DNA of 64,000 nucleotides from SM1-50 sp964467345 (GCA_964467345.1 CAYXPY010000008.1:9082-73081), one strand, 5' to 3'; numbered from the stretch's first letter, positions 36,618-45,748 are shown. A program made the numbers and translations. The notes: generated from the sequence alone by a model not told the origin.

Positions 36618-36619
36618 TG

Positions 36620-37786
36620 TTAATGACCAAAGAGCCGTTTGGTCAGAAGCGTCGCATAGCTGCCCTTCGGTAACTTGAACGATACCTCTAACTTATATCG
36701 TATCGTATCATGTCTGCTGTTCACCTCATCTTTTTCAGGTTTTGATAACATGAAATCTGTAGGGCATAGTCGGATCTCACGTGCCCGTGTTTTAAAAAAA
36801 CTCCCGGTCTGCTCCTCGATAGCAAAATCTATTACTCTTACTCCTTCTTTTGTAAGTACATGATCAACTATCTGCTGTTCATCCAAAGATGTTTTCATCT
36901 GATCGCTTATCGTTTGAAAAGTCTGTGGAATACGGCTTTGTTCTTGTTCCGAGAGGTCAGTGAAGAACAAAAGAGACCCAACTGCGTATTCTACAGAAAA
37001 GAGTTTTCTTTTCTCGACAGTTCTCCGCAGGATTTCTTTTATGCATTCATTCCAAAGGAAGCTCTGATATGCATTGACGTACATCTCGCGTAGATGCGCT
37101 GGGATCTTTCTGTACGCAGCACGATAATCCCTGGTTTTGCTATATTCCTTTATCACCGCACCAAACGCTTTATTATAGACCCGTACATCAGCAAGATTAC
37201 TCCACGATGTGAGGATCCTGCGTTTCTCAACTTTCATTTTCTTCGGTTCTGATTTCTGATACGCTGTCAAATATTGTTTGACTGCTGTTTCATACTTTTT
37301 CAGCACAATTTCTTTTCCGATGAAAACATTGTTAATGACGCTGCCGAACCGTTGTGAATCAAAATAATTCGGTACACCAACGAGTGGGATTGTCTGTGCG
37401 TGTCGAGAAATCTCTGCAAGTTCACCTTGCTGTATGTCACGAGCAACGATGCTGAACCGATTCCCCGAAAGATCACCGATCTTTATCTTCTTTTGAGTAT
37501 ATCCAACTAATGTTAAAACCAGGGACTCCATCCTCAGACCTTGTACGTTGTACTTTGTTGGAATGGAGACGTACTGACGAGCAAACGCATGCTTATCCTT
37601 AAGCCCGGCATAGCCGATTTCAAAAAGGGGGAGTCGAAGTCGTTGTGCAATTCGACGGATTGCATCAAACGTGTCAATCTCCTGTTTCTCCAGTAAAAAA
37701 ACCGTATGTTCATTCTTCACAGCAGACAGCAGATAATCAGGGATCTCCTCGACGATGAAATCAGCAGGTTGTTGCTTCAGTTTCAT
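36620..37786 (-). CDS. truD: tRNA pseudouridine(13) synthase
   Basis: TruD-family pseudouridine synthase. From ATG 37786 the protein is 388 aa and begins MKLKQQPADFIVEEIPDYLL; an upstream TTG-type extension is unlikely. The catalytic Asp lies in GYAGLKDKHAFARQYVS, with SGNRFSIVARDI and VPNYFDSQRFG following, all family markers. It modifies U13 of tRNA. It lies on the opposite strand between the two halves of the mevalonate gene set and shares its upstream region with the aconitase-X gene. Confidence 0.93.
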   Translation of the reverse strand: MKLKQQPADFIVEEIPDYLLSAVKNEHTVFLLEKQEIDTFDAIRRIAQRLRLPLFEIGYAGLKDKHAFARQYVSIPTKYNVQGLRMESLVLTLVGYTQKKIKIGDLSGNRFSIVARDIQQGELAEISRHAQTIPLVGVPNYFDSQRFGSVINNVFIGKEIVLKKYETAVKQYLTAYQKSEPKKMKVEKRRILTSWSNLADVRVYNKAFGAVIKEYSKTRDYRAAYRKIPAHLREMYVNAYQSFLWNECIKEILRRTVEKRKLFSVEYAVGSLLFFTDLSEQEQSRIPQTFQTISDQMKTSLDEQQIVDHVLTKEGVRVIDFAIEEQTGSFFKTRAREIRLCPTDFMLSKPEKDEVNSRHDTIRYKLEVSFKLPKGSYATLLTKRLFGH

Positions 37787-37850
37787 GGTAAAAACAAAAA
37801 CACTAAAATAATACGAGCATATAACCCTGTCCATAGGGGTTGAATCATTT

Positions 37851-39035
37851 ATGTATCTTACAAAAGAGGAAGAAAAAATCCTTCATGGCGAGCAAGGTGA
37901 AGTCCCCGAACGCATGCTTCGCTTGCTTGTTCAGCTTGGTGACATCTACGGTGCTGACAAAATGATCCCGGTCGGCTCAGTGCAGGTTGCTGGTGTTTCT
38001 TATAAATCTATCGCAGAACCAGGAACTGAGTTCCTTGAGGATCTCGCAGGGAAAGGCGCTCGGGTAAAGGTTCTTACGTTCCTGAACCCAGCAGGCATGG
38101 ATCTTGAGGACTGGGAAACATTCCATTTCCCAAAGGAGTTCGCACGTAACCAACTTAGGATCATGAACGCCTTTAAAACCATGGGTATCGTGATTACCGC
38201 GACCTGCACGCCGTACCTCGCAGGAAACCTTCCTCGGTTCCGTGAACACATCGCCTGGTCCGAATCCTCAGCAATCTCATTTTCAAACTCGGTGATCGGC
38301 GCACGGACCAACCGGGAGGGAGGACCTTCAGCTCTTGCGGCAGCAATCCTTGGGAAAACACCGAACTATGGATTCCATCTCTGGGAGAACAGACAACCAA
38401 CCATCAAAGTAAAGGTAGAAACAGATCTGACCTTGGATGCGGATTTCGGCGCTCTCGGTTATCATGTCGGTAAACAAGTGAAAAACAAAGTCCCGTACTT
38501 CATGGGAATCAAAAACGCTGACACGGATCAGCTTAAAGCACTCGGTGCGGCGATGGCAGCATCAGGAGCTGTCGCTCTCTACCATGTCGAGGGTCTCACA
38601 CCAGAAGCAGACCTTGTGAAAAAAGATAACCTTGAAACAATCACTGTTACAAAAAAAGAGTTGGACGAAGCCTATGCGAAACTGAACACAGGGAAAGAAC
38701 CCGATATCGTTATCTTGGGCTGTCCACATGCTTCGTTACGAGAGATCTCCGCGGTGGCTGAGAAGCTGAAAGGAAAAAAACTACGCAAGCCCGTCTGGGT
38801 GTGCACGTCAAGGATGATGAAAGAAGCAGCCGAGCGCATGGGCTATTCCGACATCATCGAGAAAGCAGGTGGGCATATCGTCGCAGACACCTGCATGGTG
38901 GTCTCACCCATCGAGGATATGGGATATAAAACAACGGGTGTGAATAGCGGAAAAGCTGGGAACTATCTTCCAGGTTTCTGCAAACAGAACGTGTGTTTCG
39001 CACCTCTTGAGAAACTCTTGGAGGCAGCCTTATGA
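37851..39035 (+). CDS. Aconitase-X large subunit, probable phosphomevalonate dehydratase large subunit
   Basis: Aconitase X catalytic domain protein, 394 aa. Visible features are the opening YLTKEEEKILHGEQGEVPERMLRLL, FLNPAGMD, the Cys segments TCTPYLAGN and GCPHASLREI, the GARTNREGGPSALAAAI substrate loop and DTCMVVSP near the C-terminus; these supply the three Fe-S cysteines. In archaea this family dehydrates 5-phosphomevalonate to trans-anhydromevalonate 5-phosphate, the step before the UbiD-type enzyme. Neighbouring mevalonate kinase and decarboxylase genes support this over the hydroxyproline-pathway role of bacterial relatives. Confidence 0.9.
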   Translation: MYLTKEEEKILHGEQGEVPERMLRLLVQLGDIYGADKMIPVGSVQVAGVSYKSIAEPGTEFLEDLAGKGARVKVLTFLNPAGMDLEDWETFHFPKEFARNQLRIMNAFKTMGIVITATCTPYLAGNLPRFREHIAWSESSAISFSNSVIGARTNREGGPSALAAAILGKTPNYGFHLWENRQPTIKVKVETDLTLDADFGALGYHVGKQVKNKVPYFMGIKNADTDQLKALGAAMAASGAVALYHVEGLTPEADLVKKDNLETITVTKKELDEAYAKLNTGKEPDIVILGCPHASLREISAVAEKLKGKKLRKPVWVCTSRMMKEAAERMGYSDIIEKAGGHIVADTCMVVSPIEDMGYKTTGVNSGKAGNYLPGFCKQNVCFAPLEKLLEAAL

Positions 39036-39421
39036 TGAAAGGACGAACCATCTCACCAGGGAAAGCCAAAGGGATTGCGCTAGTCTCGAAAGACCCTATT
39101 GGGTTCTACGGTGGCATCAACATTAAAACAGGCATCGTCATCGAAAAAGGTCATCCCCTCGAGGGGAAGAACGTCAAAGACAAAATCCTTGTGTTCCCCT
39201 GCGGGAAAGGCTCTACGGTAGGATCCTACGTCATCTACGGGTTACAGAAAAATGGTGTCGCCCCAAAGGGTATCATCAACAAAGAAACAGAGACAATTGT
39301 CGCAACCGGGGTCATCCTTGCAGGAATCCCCTGTGTCGATAAGATAGACATCGACCAAATCAAAGACGGGGTCACCGTGGTGTTAAACGCGGATACGGCA
39401 ACCGTAGAAGTCGCTGAGTAG
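39032..39421 (+). CDS. Aconitase-X small (swivelling) subunit, probable phosphomevalonate dehydratase small subunit
   Basis: A 129-aa swivelling-domain protein. ISPGKAKGIALVS, IKTGIVIEKGHPLEGKNVKDKILVFPCGKGSTVGSYVIYGL and the GVILAGIPCVDKID region match the small domain that pairs with aconitase X. It overlaps the large-subunit stop (ATGA at 39032-39035), so the two are made together, as expected for a heterodimer. The ATG at 39035 is a one-codon-later alternative. Confidence 0.92.
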   Translation: MMKGRTISPGKAKGIALVSKDPIGFYGGINIKTGIVIEKGHPLEGKNVKDKILVFPCGKGSTVGSYVIYGLQKNGVAPKGIINKETETIVATGVILAGIPCVDKIDIDQIKDGVTVVLNADTATVEVAE

Positions 39422-39424
39422 AAT

Positions 39425-40717
39425 CTACAGCAACGCACGCATGTTCCAGGACACCCCAATCCCTTGCAGTGGTACTTCATAGTCGCCATCGTTATCGGAC
39501 CATGAGATCGATCCGTCAATTGTACAATACCCGATCTTCATGCCTAGATAGGTGGGGAATTTCCATATTTTATTGGTCGCATGGGTGATAGAGAGGTCTG
39601 CCGTCAATCTTGTCTTTGTTCCATACAAAAGGGATTGACTGATAGCAAACAACGGATTGAGACTTGGGTCGGCATTAAGACTTAACGCAGTGGGGAGTTT
39701 AACCAATGGGAAGATTTGTTCATCCTTCTGGGTGATCTTTAAATTCACATCCTTTAGCTCTGTTACTGTTGCTCCTCCATCTGTCGAAATCAACAGTGTA
39801 CCAAACGGGTCCAAAGTGGATAAACTACCAGAGATTGCCTGTGGGTTAGGCAGATAGTTTGTCGCATACATGATCCATCCATTATCCAAAGTCAGGGAGA
39901 ACCAGTCCCAGCCTCCGATCACAAGTCTGTTGATCGCGTTTGGGGTCCACGCATGCTCATGGGAGCCGGTTCCCTTAACAATATAGGTTTGATCGTTCAT
40001 TTGGATGGTCCCTGAGACCTCGCAGCCAAGCAGGATATAGCTTGCGACTTCGCTGTCTGACATATCAACAGCTTGTGAGCCTAAGGTCCAAATTGGTAAG
40101 GATTTGGCGGTATAATCAAGGTCTATGACAAGCTCCACGGACGGATCGATATCTGCATCCTCCGCATGGACATGCCATCTCGGGTATGATCCCTCTACCC
40201 AGGAGTTCTCGAATTCAACCTGTACTCCAGGAGTACCAGCAATAAGTGTCCCCTCCTGAAGGATCCCCAGATGATGTTCCTTGTTGATCATTCCACCATA
40301 GGTCTCACTGTTGTTTCCAAGCACACTCACAATGAGTAAGTCAGGTTTATTTGTCCCAAGAAGGTCACCACGGGCCATATGGTTGAAGCTCACCGCAATC
40401 ACCCAATCTTTCAACTGAGTAGAATCGGAATCAAAAACCGCGGTAAAATACCACCATTCCCGGGAGATGCGTAGTTTGCTGAAATGCGCCCCTTCGTCAT
40501 CAGTTGAGACATCACGTCGAAACGCTGGGATAAGGGATGTTGGTGGAGTGGGGAGTTTTTCTGGTGGCAGAGGCATGACTGTGGTATTATTGCCCCCAGG
40601 GGGAGAAGTAGGAACATCGGGGAGAATGGTATGGATATAGTCTGCCTTGTAGAAAAAAAGCGTAGAAACTACGATGAGGACTACGATGATGATTGTATCT
40701 ATTTTTTTAAATTTCAT
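39425..40717 (-). CDS. Membrane-anchored AttH/CrtC-type lipocalin-like protein (copy 1)
   Basis: A 430-aa protein starting at ATG 40717 behind GGTGGAG. One N-terminal helix (IDTIIIVVLIVVSTLFFY) anchors or exports it; a Pro/Thr-rich linker follows. The domain contains REWWYFTAVF, the EWWY motif of the AttH/CrtC superfamily (carotenoid 1,2-hydratase and relatives), GSYPRWHVHAED, GTGSHEHAWTPN and GWDWFSLTLDNGWIMYATN. The last two match the catalytic-core pattern of the family. A hydratase, cyclase or binding role on an isoprenoid or other hydrophobic molecule is possible. A soluble paralogue is at 47.8 kb. Confidence 0.75.
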   Translation of the reverse strand: MKFKKIDTIIIVVLIVVSTLFFYKADYIHTILPDVPTSPPGGNNTTVMPLPPEKLPTPPTSLIPAFRRDVSTDDEGAHFSKLRISREWWYFTAVFDSDSTQLKDWVIAVSFNHMARGDLLGTNKPDLLIVSVLGNNSETYGGMINKEHHLGILQEGTLIAGTPGVQVEFENSWVEGSYPRWHVHAEDADIDPSVELVIDLDYTAKSLPIWTLGSQAVDMSDSEVASYILLGCEVSGTIQMNDQTYIVKGTGSHEHAWTPNAINRLVIGGWDWFSLTLDNGWIMYATNYLPNPQAISGSLSTLDPFGTLLISTDGGATVTELKDVNLKITQKDEQIFPLVKLPTALSLNADPSLNPLFAISQSLLYGTKTRLTADLSITHATNKIWKFPTYLGMKIGYCTIDGSISWSDNDGDYEVPLQGIGVSWNMRALL

Positions 40718-40862
40718 TCTCCACCAAACGATATCGCTTAAATCTGCTTCTGACGGGAGAATATTAATAGTTTCTTGTACAACTGGTACCGATTCAACAG
40801 GCGCGCATATTTTTATTAATACAATGAACAATTCACCCCCAATCACCCCGTGGAGGCAATAC

Positions 40863-41378
40863 ATGATTGAAAGACGCGATATTGAGAACTCTTTTACCGA
40901 ACTTTCCTGGATACAGGATAAAGAGTTGAGACGAAAGGTTGTAGATGTCTGGAAGACCGCTGCAGACCGAGGTAAATGGATAAGTCTCCAGCAGATCCCT
41001 TTCACCCTGTTGTTTGAGAACTCGGGCCTGCTTGTTGATCATACAAAAAGGATCACAAAACTTGCCTGGAACGTGGTCAACGCACGAGAAGAGCCCCTTC
41101 AAAAGGATTATCTCATCGCTGGCGCACTGCTTCATGATGTCGGAAAACTCTTGGAATACGAGATGAAGGAAGGAAAAATCATAAAGAGTGCGTTTGGGGA
41201 AAAAACCCGCCATCCTGCTGGTGGTGCACAACTTGCTACGGAATGCGCCCTGCCAAAGGAAGTTGTCCATATCATCGCTGCACATTCACATGAGGGGGAC
41301 AGCATGAACCGCACACCAGAGGCGATCATTGTTCATCATTGTGATTTTATTGATTTTGAAATAAAAAAAAGGAAGTGA
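40863..41378 (+). CDS. HD-domain phosphohydrolase-like protein
   Basis: A 171-aa HD superfamily protein starting at ATG 40863 behind GGAGG. Metal ligands are visible: VDHTKRI (His), LLHDVGK (the HD pair), then H-containing HPAGG, IIAAHSHEGD and the final HHCDFIDF Asp. The full set implies activity as a phosphohydrolase or nucleotidase. It is followed four nt later by the citrate-lyase-type CoA transferase, so the three genes 40863-43646 look like one unit, and a link to that metabolism is possible but unknown. Confidence 0.75.
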   Translation: MIERRDIENSFTELSWIQDKELRRKVVDVWKTAADRGKWISLQQIPFTLLFENSGLLVDHTKRITKLAWNVVNAREEPLQKDYLIAGALLHDVGKLLEYEMKEGKIIKSAFGEKTRHPAGGAQLATECALPKEVVHIIAAHSHEGDSMNRTPEAIIVHHCDFIDFEIKKRK

Positions 41379-41382
41379 CACG

Positions 41383-42879
41383 GTGAGGATACAGAACGCT
41401 GCAGGAAGAATGGTCGAGACGACAATCGGAGAGAGAACCTTTCAACCGTTCTCAGGTGCACGGAAATATGGATTTGAATCAAAACTCACAACCCTTGAGA
41501 AGGCGTTACAGGCCTGCCCGTTGAAGAACGGGATGACGGTTTCCTTCCATCATCAGCTGCGCAACGGGGATTTTGTGGTCAACCAGACGCTCTCTACGAT
41601 TCGAGAGCTCGGGATAAAGGATATCCGCCTAGCCCAGACTGCACTGTTTACGGTCCATAAACCAGTGATTGACCACATTAAAGAAGGGGTCATCACTCGT
41701 ATCGAAGGTAGTTTGAACGACTCGGTTGGAGATTATGTCTCCAAGCATCCGTTAAAAAGTCCGGTGATTCTGCGCTCTCATGGAGGACGATGGGGCGCGG
41801 TAAAAACAGGGGAGCTTCCTATTGATGTCGCAATCATCGCAGCATCTGCATCTGATGAGCATGGAAACTGCACCGGTCTTTTAGGAGACAGTGCGTTCGG
41901 CCCGATTTCGTATTCCCAAATCGATGCGATGAAAGCAAAGCACGTCATCGTCGTCACCGATACACTCGTTGAATACCCCTGCAAGCCACAAGAAATCCAG
42001 GAGCGATATGTGGACTCTGTCGTGCAGGTCGATAGAATCGGTGACCCGAACCAGATCGTGTCCGGCTCTCTAAAGATCACTGATGATTCTGAGAAGCTTA
42101 ACATCGCCCGTCAATGCGTCGACCTCATGGACGCCGCAGGTCTGATAAAGGATGGTATGGTGTTCCAGTCAGGAGCGGGAGGCACCTCCCTTGCCGCAGT
42201 GAAGTACCTTGGCGAGCGACTCGAGGAAAAAAACGTTGTCGCATCATGTGCCACTGGTGGACTAACGAAATTCATCATCGATATCTATAAGGCAGGTAGG
42301 GTGAAGAAAATGTATTACTCGCAGGTGTTTGACACCGAATCGATCCGTTTCATCCAAAACGACCCCAGTCTGCCAGCTGACATCGGTCATTATGCTGATC
42401 CAACCTCAAAGGGACGGACTGCGGATAGCCTTGATGCAGTCGTCCTTGGGGCAACCGAGGTTGATGTGAAATTCAATGTCAACGTTAACACCCATAGCGA
42501 CGGCAGACTGTTACATGGGATTGGAGGGCATCAGGATACAGCAGCGGCAGCTGACCTGACAATTATCACGACTCCGATTTTTAGGAAAACAAACCCGATT
42601 GTCCGGGAGGATGTTACAACGATTACGACACCAGGGTCTGTGATCGATGCGATTGTGACAAACCGTGGTATCGCAATTAACCCGATACGAAAAGATCTCC
42701 TACAGAAAATCAAAGGCACAATACCAACCGTTCCTATCGAAGAACTCAAGACCATGGCGTACGAGGCGACCGGTACACCACGGCAGCCTGCTCTTGGTGA
42801 TGACATCATCGGTATAATCAAATGGTTTGATGGAACAGTCCTTGATATGGTACGAGTCGTGAAAGAGGAGAAATCATGA
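41383..42879 (+). CDS. Citrate lyase alpha-subunit-like CoA-transferase (CitF family)
   Basis: CoA-transferase of 498 aa, GTG start. In classical citrate lyase, CitF moves the acyl carrier prosthetic group from acetyl to citrate. Family phrases seen are VSFHHQLRNGDFVVN, HGGRWGAVKTGELPID, SGAGGTSLAAVKYL, NVNTHSDGRLLHGIGGHQDTAAAADL and the acidic-base segment IVREDVTTITTPGSVID. Length and motifs are those of full CitF. But no CitD (acyl carrier) or CitE gene lies beside it; instead the next gene, overlapping by ATGA, is a citrate-synthase-fold citryl-CoA lyase. The natural reading is that it makes free citryl-CoA from citrate and acetyl-CoA. Confidence 0.85.
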   Translation: MRIQNAAGRMVETTIGERTFQPFSGARKYGFESKLTTLEKALQACPLKNGMTVSFHHQLRNGDFVVNQTLSTIRELGIKDIRLAQTALFTVHKPVIDHIKEGVITRIEGSLNDSVGDYVSKHPLKSPVILRSHGGRWGAVKTGELPIDVAIIAASASDEHGNCTGLLGDSAFGPISYSQIDAMKAKHVIVVTDTLVEYPCKPQEIQERYVDSVVQVDRIGDPNQIVSGSLKITDDSEKLNIARQCVDLMDAAGLIKDGMVFQSGAGGTSLAAVKYLGERLEEKNVVASCATGGLTKFIIDIYKAGRVKKMYYSQVFDTESIRFIQNDPSLPADIGHYADPTSKGRTADSLDAVVLGATEVDVKFNVNVNTHSDGRLLHGIGGHQDTAAAADLTIITTPIFRKTNPIVREDVTTITTPGSVIDAIVTNRGIAINPIRKDLLQKIKGTIPTVPIEELKTMAYEATGTPRQPALGDDIIGIIKWFDGTVLDMVRVVKEEKS

Positions 42880-43646
42880 GATGGAAAACCTCGATTACTA
42901 AGATAGAACCAAATCATATTGTGACAAAAGGATTCAGACAGGAGGACCTCATTGGGACTATACCGTATGCCTCTGTCGTCTATCTGCTTTTACGGGGAAG
43001 CCTCCCTTCGGAAGAGGACGGCCATATGATGGATGCGATCCTTACTGCCTGCATCGATCATGGTGTCACCCCTCCTTCATCGATTGCATCACGAACGGTT
43101 GCATCAGGGGGAGTCCCCTTACCGACCGCGGTCGCTGCAGGGATTCTCTCGATTGGTGATGCCCATGGTGGCGCAATAGAGAAAGGAGCGAAATTCCTAC
43201 AGGAAGGAGTACTTTCGATGAAAAAAGAGAAAAAAAGCATTGAAACGGTTGCGACAAACATAGTCAAGGAAAGCAGCGAACAGAAGAAGCGACTCCCTGG
43301 TTTCGGCCATCGAATCCATACGCAGGACCCCCGAACAACACGACTCTTTGGACTTGCAGAAGAACTCAAAATCGCAAAAGATCATATCGCTCTTTCAAAA
43401 GCTATCGAATCTGAATTAGAAAAAACCCAAGGCAAGAAACTCCCGATTAACGTTGATGGTGCAATCGCCGCCATCATCTCAGATATGGGGTTTGACTGGC
43501 GATTAGGCAAAGCTTTCTTCTTACTAGGACGGGTCGCTGGGTTGACCGCTCATGTGTACGAAGAGCAGACGCAGGAAAAACCGATGCGCGAGATGTTCAC
43601 AATCGATTATGACTATACCGGTCCTCCGGAACACGACTTGCCATAG
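42876..43646 (+). CDS. Small citrate-synthase-fold protein, probable citryl-CoA lyase
   Basis: A 256-aa member of the citrate synthase superfamily, much shorter than the usual 370-430 aa. The start resembles the N-terminal strand of citrate synthase-like lyases (DLIGTIPYASVVYLLLRGSLP). The active-site elements are kept: His in GDAHGGAIEKGAK, GFGHRIHTQDPR with the second His and Arg, Asp in NVDGAIAAIISDMGFDW and the Arg in LGRVAGLTAHVYEE. This size and set match citryl-CoA lyase, the C-terminal domain of ATP-citrate lyase and free CCL. The reaction would be citryl-CoA to oxaloacetate and acetyl-CoA. It overlaps the CitF-like gene by 4 nt. Confidence 0.82.
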   Translation: MRWKTSITKIEPNHIVTKGFRQEDLIGTIPYASVVYLLLRGSLPSEEDGHMMDAILTACIDHGVTPPSSIASRTVASGGVPLPTAVAAGILSIGDAHGGAIEKGAKFLQEGVLSMKKEKKSIETVATNIVKESSEQKKRLPGFGHRIHTQDPRTTRLFGLAEELKIAKDHIALSKAIESELEKTQGKKLPINVDGAIAAIISDMGFDWRLGKAFFLLGRVAGLTAHVYEEQTQEKPMREMFTIDYDYTGPPEHDLP

Positions 43647-43709
43647 AGCGTCTTATGAACAGGAAAGAACAAATATTAAAACAACCTTTTGTTATCCTGT
43701 GGTAGCATC

Positions 43710-45029
43710 ATGAGGATTCTACTTGTCTTTCCACGTATAGAACATGGGGCAACAACCTATTCTGATAAAGGGTCCTGGGCTTCGATACTGTTCGGATATC
43801 CGATCATCACGCTTCCACATCTTGCCGCTATCACACCACCGCACCATAGCATAAAAATCGTCAACGAAAACTACGAGGATATCGATTTTGATGAACCAGC
43901 AGATCTTGTCGGAATAACCAGTTATACGATGACAGCACCCCATGTCTATGAGCTTGCTGATGAATTCCGCAGACGCGGCAGAAAAGTAGTACTAGGCGGA
44001 TATCATCCTACTGCGATGCCCCAGGAGGCGATTCAGCATGCTGACAGTATCGTTCTTGGGGAAGCAGAGGCGTCATGGCCAGAGCTGATTGGTGATTGTG
44101 AGAAAGGGATTTTAAAACAATTTTATGGGCCAAACCCTGACTTTGATATGGCTGCGATCCCACCCATCAGACGGGACCTGATACGGCATAACCCCCTGCT
44201 TGGCGCGGTCCAATCGACGAGAGGATGCCCGAATCAATGTGAGTTCTGTGCGATTGCAAGTTTCTGTCAACATGGAGTGAAGCAACGTCCGATAAAAAGC
44301 GTTGTCGAAGAGATAAAGCAGATGCCAAACAGCATGTATGTCATCCATGACCCAAGTCTTACTGTAAATCCTCCGTATTCACGTGAGTTTTTCAAGGAAC
44401 TAATCAAACAGAAAGTGGATAAAGGCTGGGTGTCAAATGGCAACTCCAATGTCCTTGGGAAAATCGATGATGAGTTTCTTGATTTGGCAAAAAAATCCGG
44501 GTGTGTTGAATGGTTCGTTGGTTTTGAATCTGTCAGCCAAGAATCGTTAAACGGCATTAAAAAAACCGTCAATAAGGTCGAGGATTTCAAAAAAACCATT
44601 AAACGGCTCCATAAGCACGGGATGGCGGTCCAGGGTGGCATCATCTTTGGTTTCGATCAAGACACCCCTGATATCTTTGATTTGACTTTGGAGAAGATGT
44701 ATGAATGGGAGTTAGATGCTGTCGAAATCAACATCTTGACCCCGTATCCTGGCACTCCGTTGTTCGATCGACTGGAGCGTGAGGGGAGAATAACCAGCCG
44801 AGATTGGAAACGCTACAATCAAGTCGATGTGGTCTTCGAACCAAAGAACATGACGGAAAAAGAGCTCTTTGAGGGAACCAGGAAGGTAGCTAAACAGTTC
44901 TACAGCATGCCTGATGTCATCCATCGTGCCCTTCGGACTTTTGCGATTGTTCGAAGAGCAGCGGCGATTCTGCCAGCTGGGACGAACTATACATTCAGAC
45001 GGTACTACAAAAGAGACTTCAGATTCTGA
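43710..45029 (+). CDS. B12-binding-domain radical SAM protein
   Basis: About 439 aa. Residues 1-125 form a cobalamin-binding-like Rossmann domain (opening MRILLVFPRIE, then DLVGITSYTMTAPHVYEL and GGYHPTAMPQEA). A radical SAM domain follows with the Cx3Cx2C cluster motif CPNQCEFC. The C-terminal part (EINILTPYPGTPLFDRLEREG) is typical of BchE/HpnP-like enzymes. This class does methylations, oxidative cyclisations and C-C couplings on lipids and pigments. The canonical His before the B12 base contact is not evident, so the B12 dependence is uncertain. Start: ATG 43710 rather than an upstream TTG. It lies beside prenyltransferase and lipocalin-like genes. Confidence 0.8.
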   Translation: MRILLVFPRIEHGATTYSDKGSWASILFGYPIITLPHLAAITPPHHSIKIVNENYEDIDFDEPADLVGITSYTMTAPHVYELADEFRRRGRKVVLGGYHPTAMPQEAIQHADSIVLGEAEASWPELIGDCEKGILKQFYGPNPDFDMAAIPPIRRDLIRHNPLLGAVQSTRGCPNQCEFCAIASFCQHGVKQRPIKSVVEEIKQMPNSMYVIHDPSLTVNPPYSREFFKELIKQKVDKGWVSNGNSNVLGKIDDEFLDLAKKSGCVEWFVGFESVSQESLNGIKKTVNKVEDFKKTIKRLHKHGMAVQGGIIFGFDQDTPDIFDLTLEKMYEWELDAVEINILTPYPGTPLFDRLEREGRITSRDWKRYNQVDVVFEPKNMTEKELFEGTRKVAKQFYSMPDVIHRALRTFAIVRRAAAILPAGTNYTFRRYYKRDFRF

Positions 45030-45044
45030 TAACAACAAAGACTC

Positions 45045-45695
45045 TTATTTTTTTGTGAGAAGGAATGAATCAAATGATCCAAGTGTCTCTGTGTGAACGT
45101 GATCACGAATAGTGAAATAGCCTGAAAGATCTAGTGTCTTATCCGTTATCTTTCCCTGGGAATCTGTGATGGTCCGATAGATGACTTTCGTGTTTTGACT
45201 CAAACGCCTTGCTAGTTGAGTAAGAAACTCTGCAGGGTTTTTAACTCCATAAAGGACGACGATGACGCTGAACTGTTCCAGTGGATAGGTAACTCCATCA
45301 GCACATTCAATAGAAAGAATCTCATCGAGATGATGATTTTTTACATAGAGTATTGCTTCTTTTACTGCCTTACAATCCTTATCAATCGTCGTGGTATGTG
45401 CATGGGTGTTCCTTGCGATGAGCACTGGTGTTACCGGCAGAGAACCGCTTCCAATGACCAACACTCTATCCTGAGCAGTGATCTGTGCCATCGCTATTTC
45501 TTCTGTGACGATCTCCTGGTATAATTTCAGATAGATGTCGGAGATAACCTCGAATTTGCAACCTACCTTTTCAAAAACAATGAAGAAGAGGTCCATGATG
45601 TTTTTCAAAGCATTTGTTGTGATTTTCTTGCCTACCTGTGTAAAGATAAGGTTCTGCAGGGTTGAAAACAATCGTTCAAGCATTGAGGTTGCCAT
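45045..45695 (-). CDS. Putative SAM-dependent methyltransferase (paralogue A)
   Basis: A 216-aa protein, Rossmann-type: motif I VLVIGSGSLPVTPVLIA at about 76-92, acidic residue after strand 2 in TTTIDKD, then DGVTYPLEQFSVIVVL. It resembles the nicotianamine-synthase-like methyltransferases. The N-terminal 60 residues are helical. It shares the order and spacing of motifs with the gene at 51129-51758 (VLHIGCGAYPLTEMVLAS, TGIDKN, GDGLDFPVEDFD), so the two are paralogues. Each lies beside a UbiA prenyltransferase. The substrate is unknown. Confidence 0.65.
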   Translation of the reverse strand: MATSMLERLFSTLQNLIFTQVGKKITTNALKNIMDLFFIVFEKVGCKFEVISDIYLKLYQEIVTEEIAMAQITAQDRVLVIGSGSLPVTPVLIARNTHAHTTTIDKDCKAVKEAILYVKNHHLDEILSIECADGVTYPLEQFSVIVVLYGVKNPAEFLTQLARRLSQNTKVIYRTITDSQGKITDKTLDLSGYFTIRDHVHTETLGSFDSFLLTKK

Positions 45696-45748
45696 AGGAG
45701 GTTCTCTTCTTTGTACTGATTTTCATTTCTTTAAACATCAGGATTTTT

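Noticed and set aside
40674..40862. Long N-terminal extension of the HD-domain protein
   Set aside because: It would be antisense to the lipocalin-like gene start; GGAGG and ATG 40863 give a clean start.
40718..41005. N-terminal extension of the lipocalin-like protein (copy 1)
   Set aside because: It overlaps the HD-domain gene; GGTGGAG followed by ATG 40717 and a signal helix marks the real start.
41383..42879. Acetyl-CoA hydrolase/succinyl-CoA transferase in place of CitF
   Set aside because: The HSDGRLLHGIGGHQDTAAAA and HGGRWGAVKTGELPID phrases are those of CitF, and its partner is a citryl-CoA lyase-like protein.
43710..45029. Assignment as the bacteriochlorophyll cyclase BchE or the tetraether synthase
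   Set aside because: Only general B12/radical SAM features are seen; no pigment genes accompany it and the length is short for known tetraether synthase.
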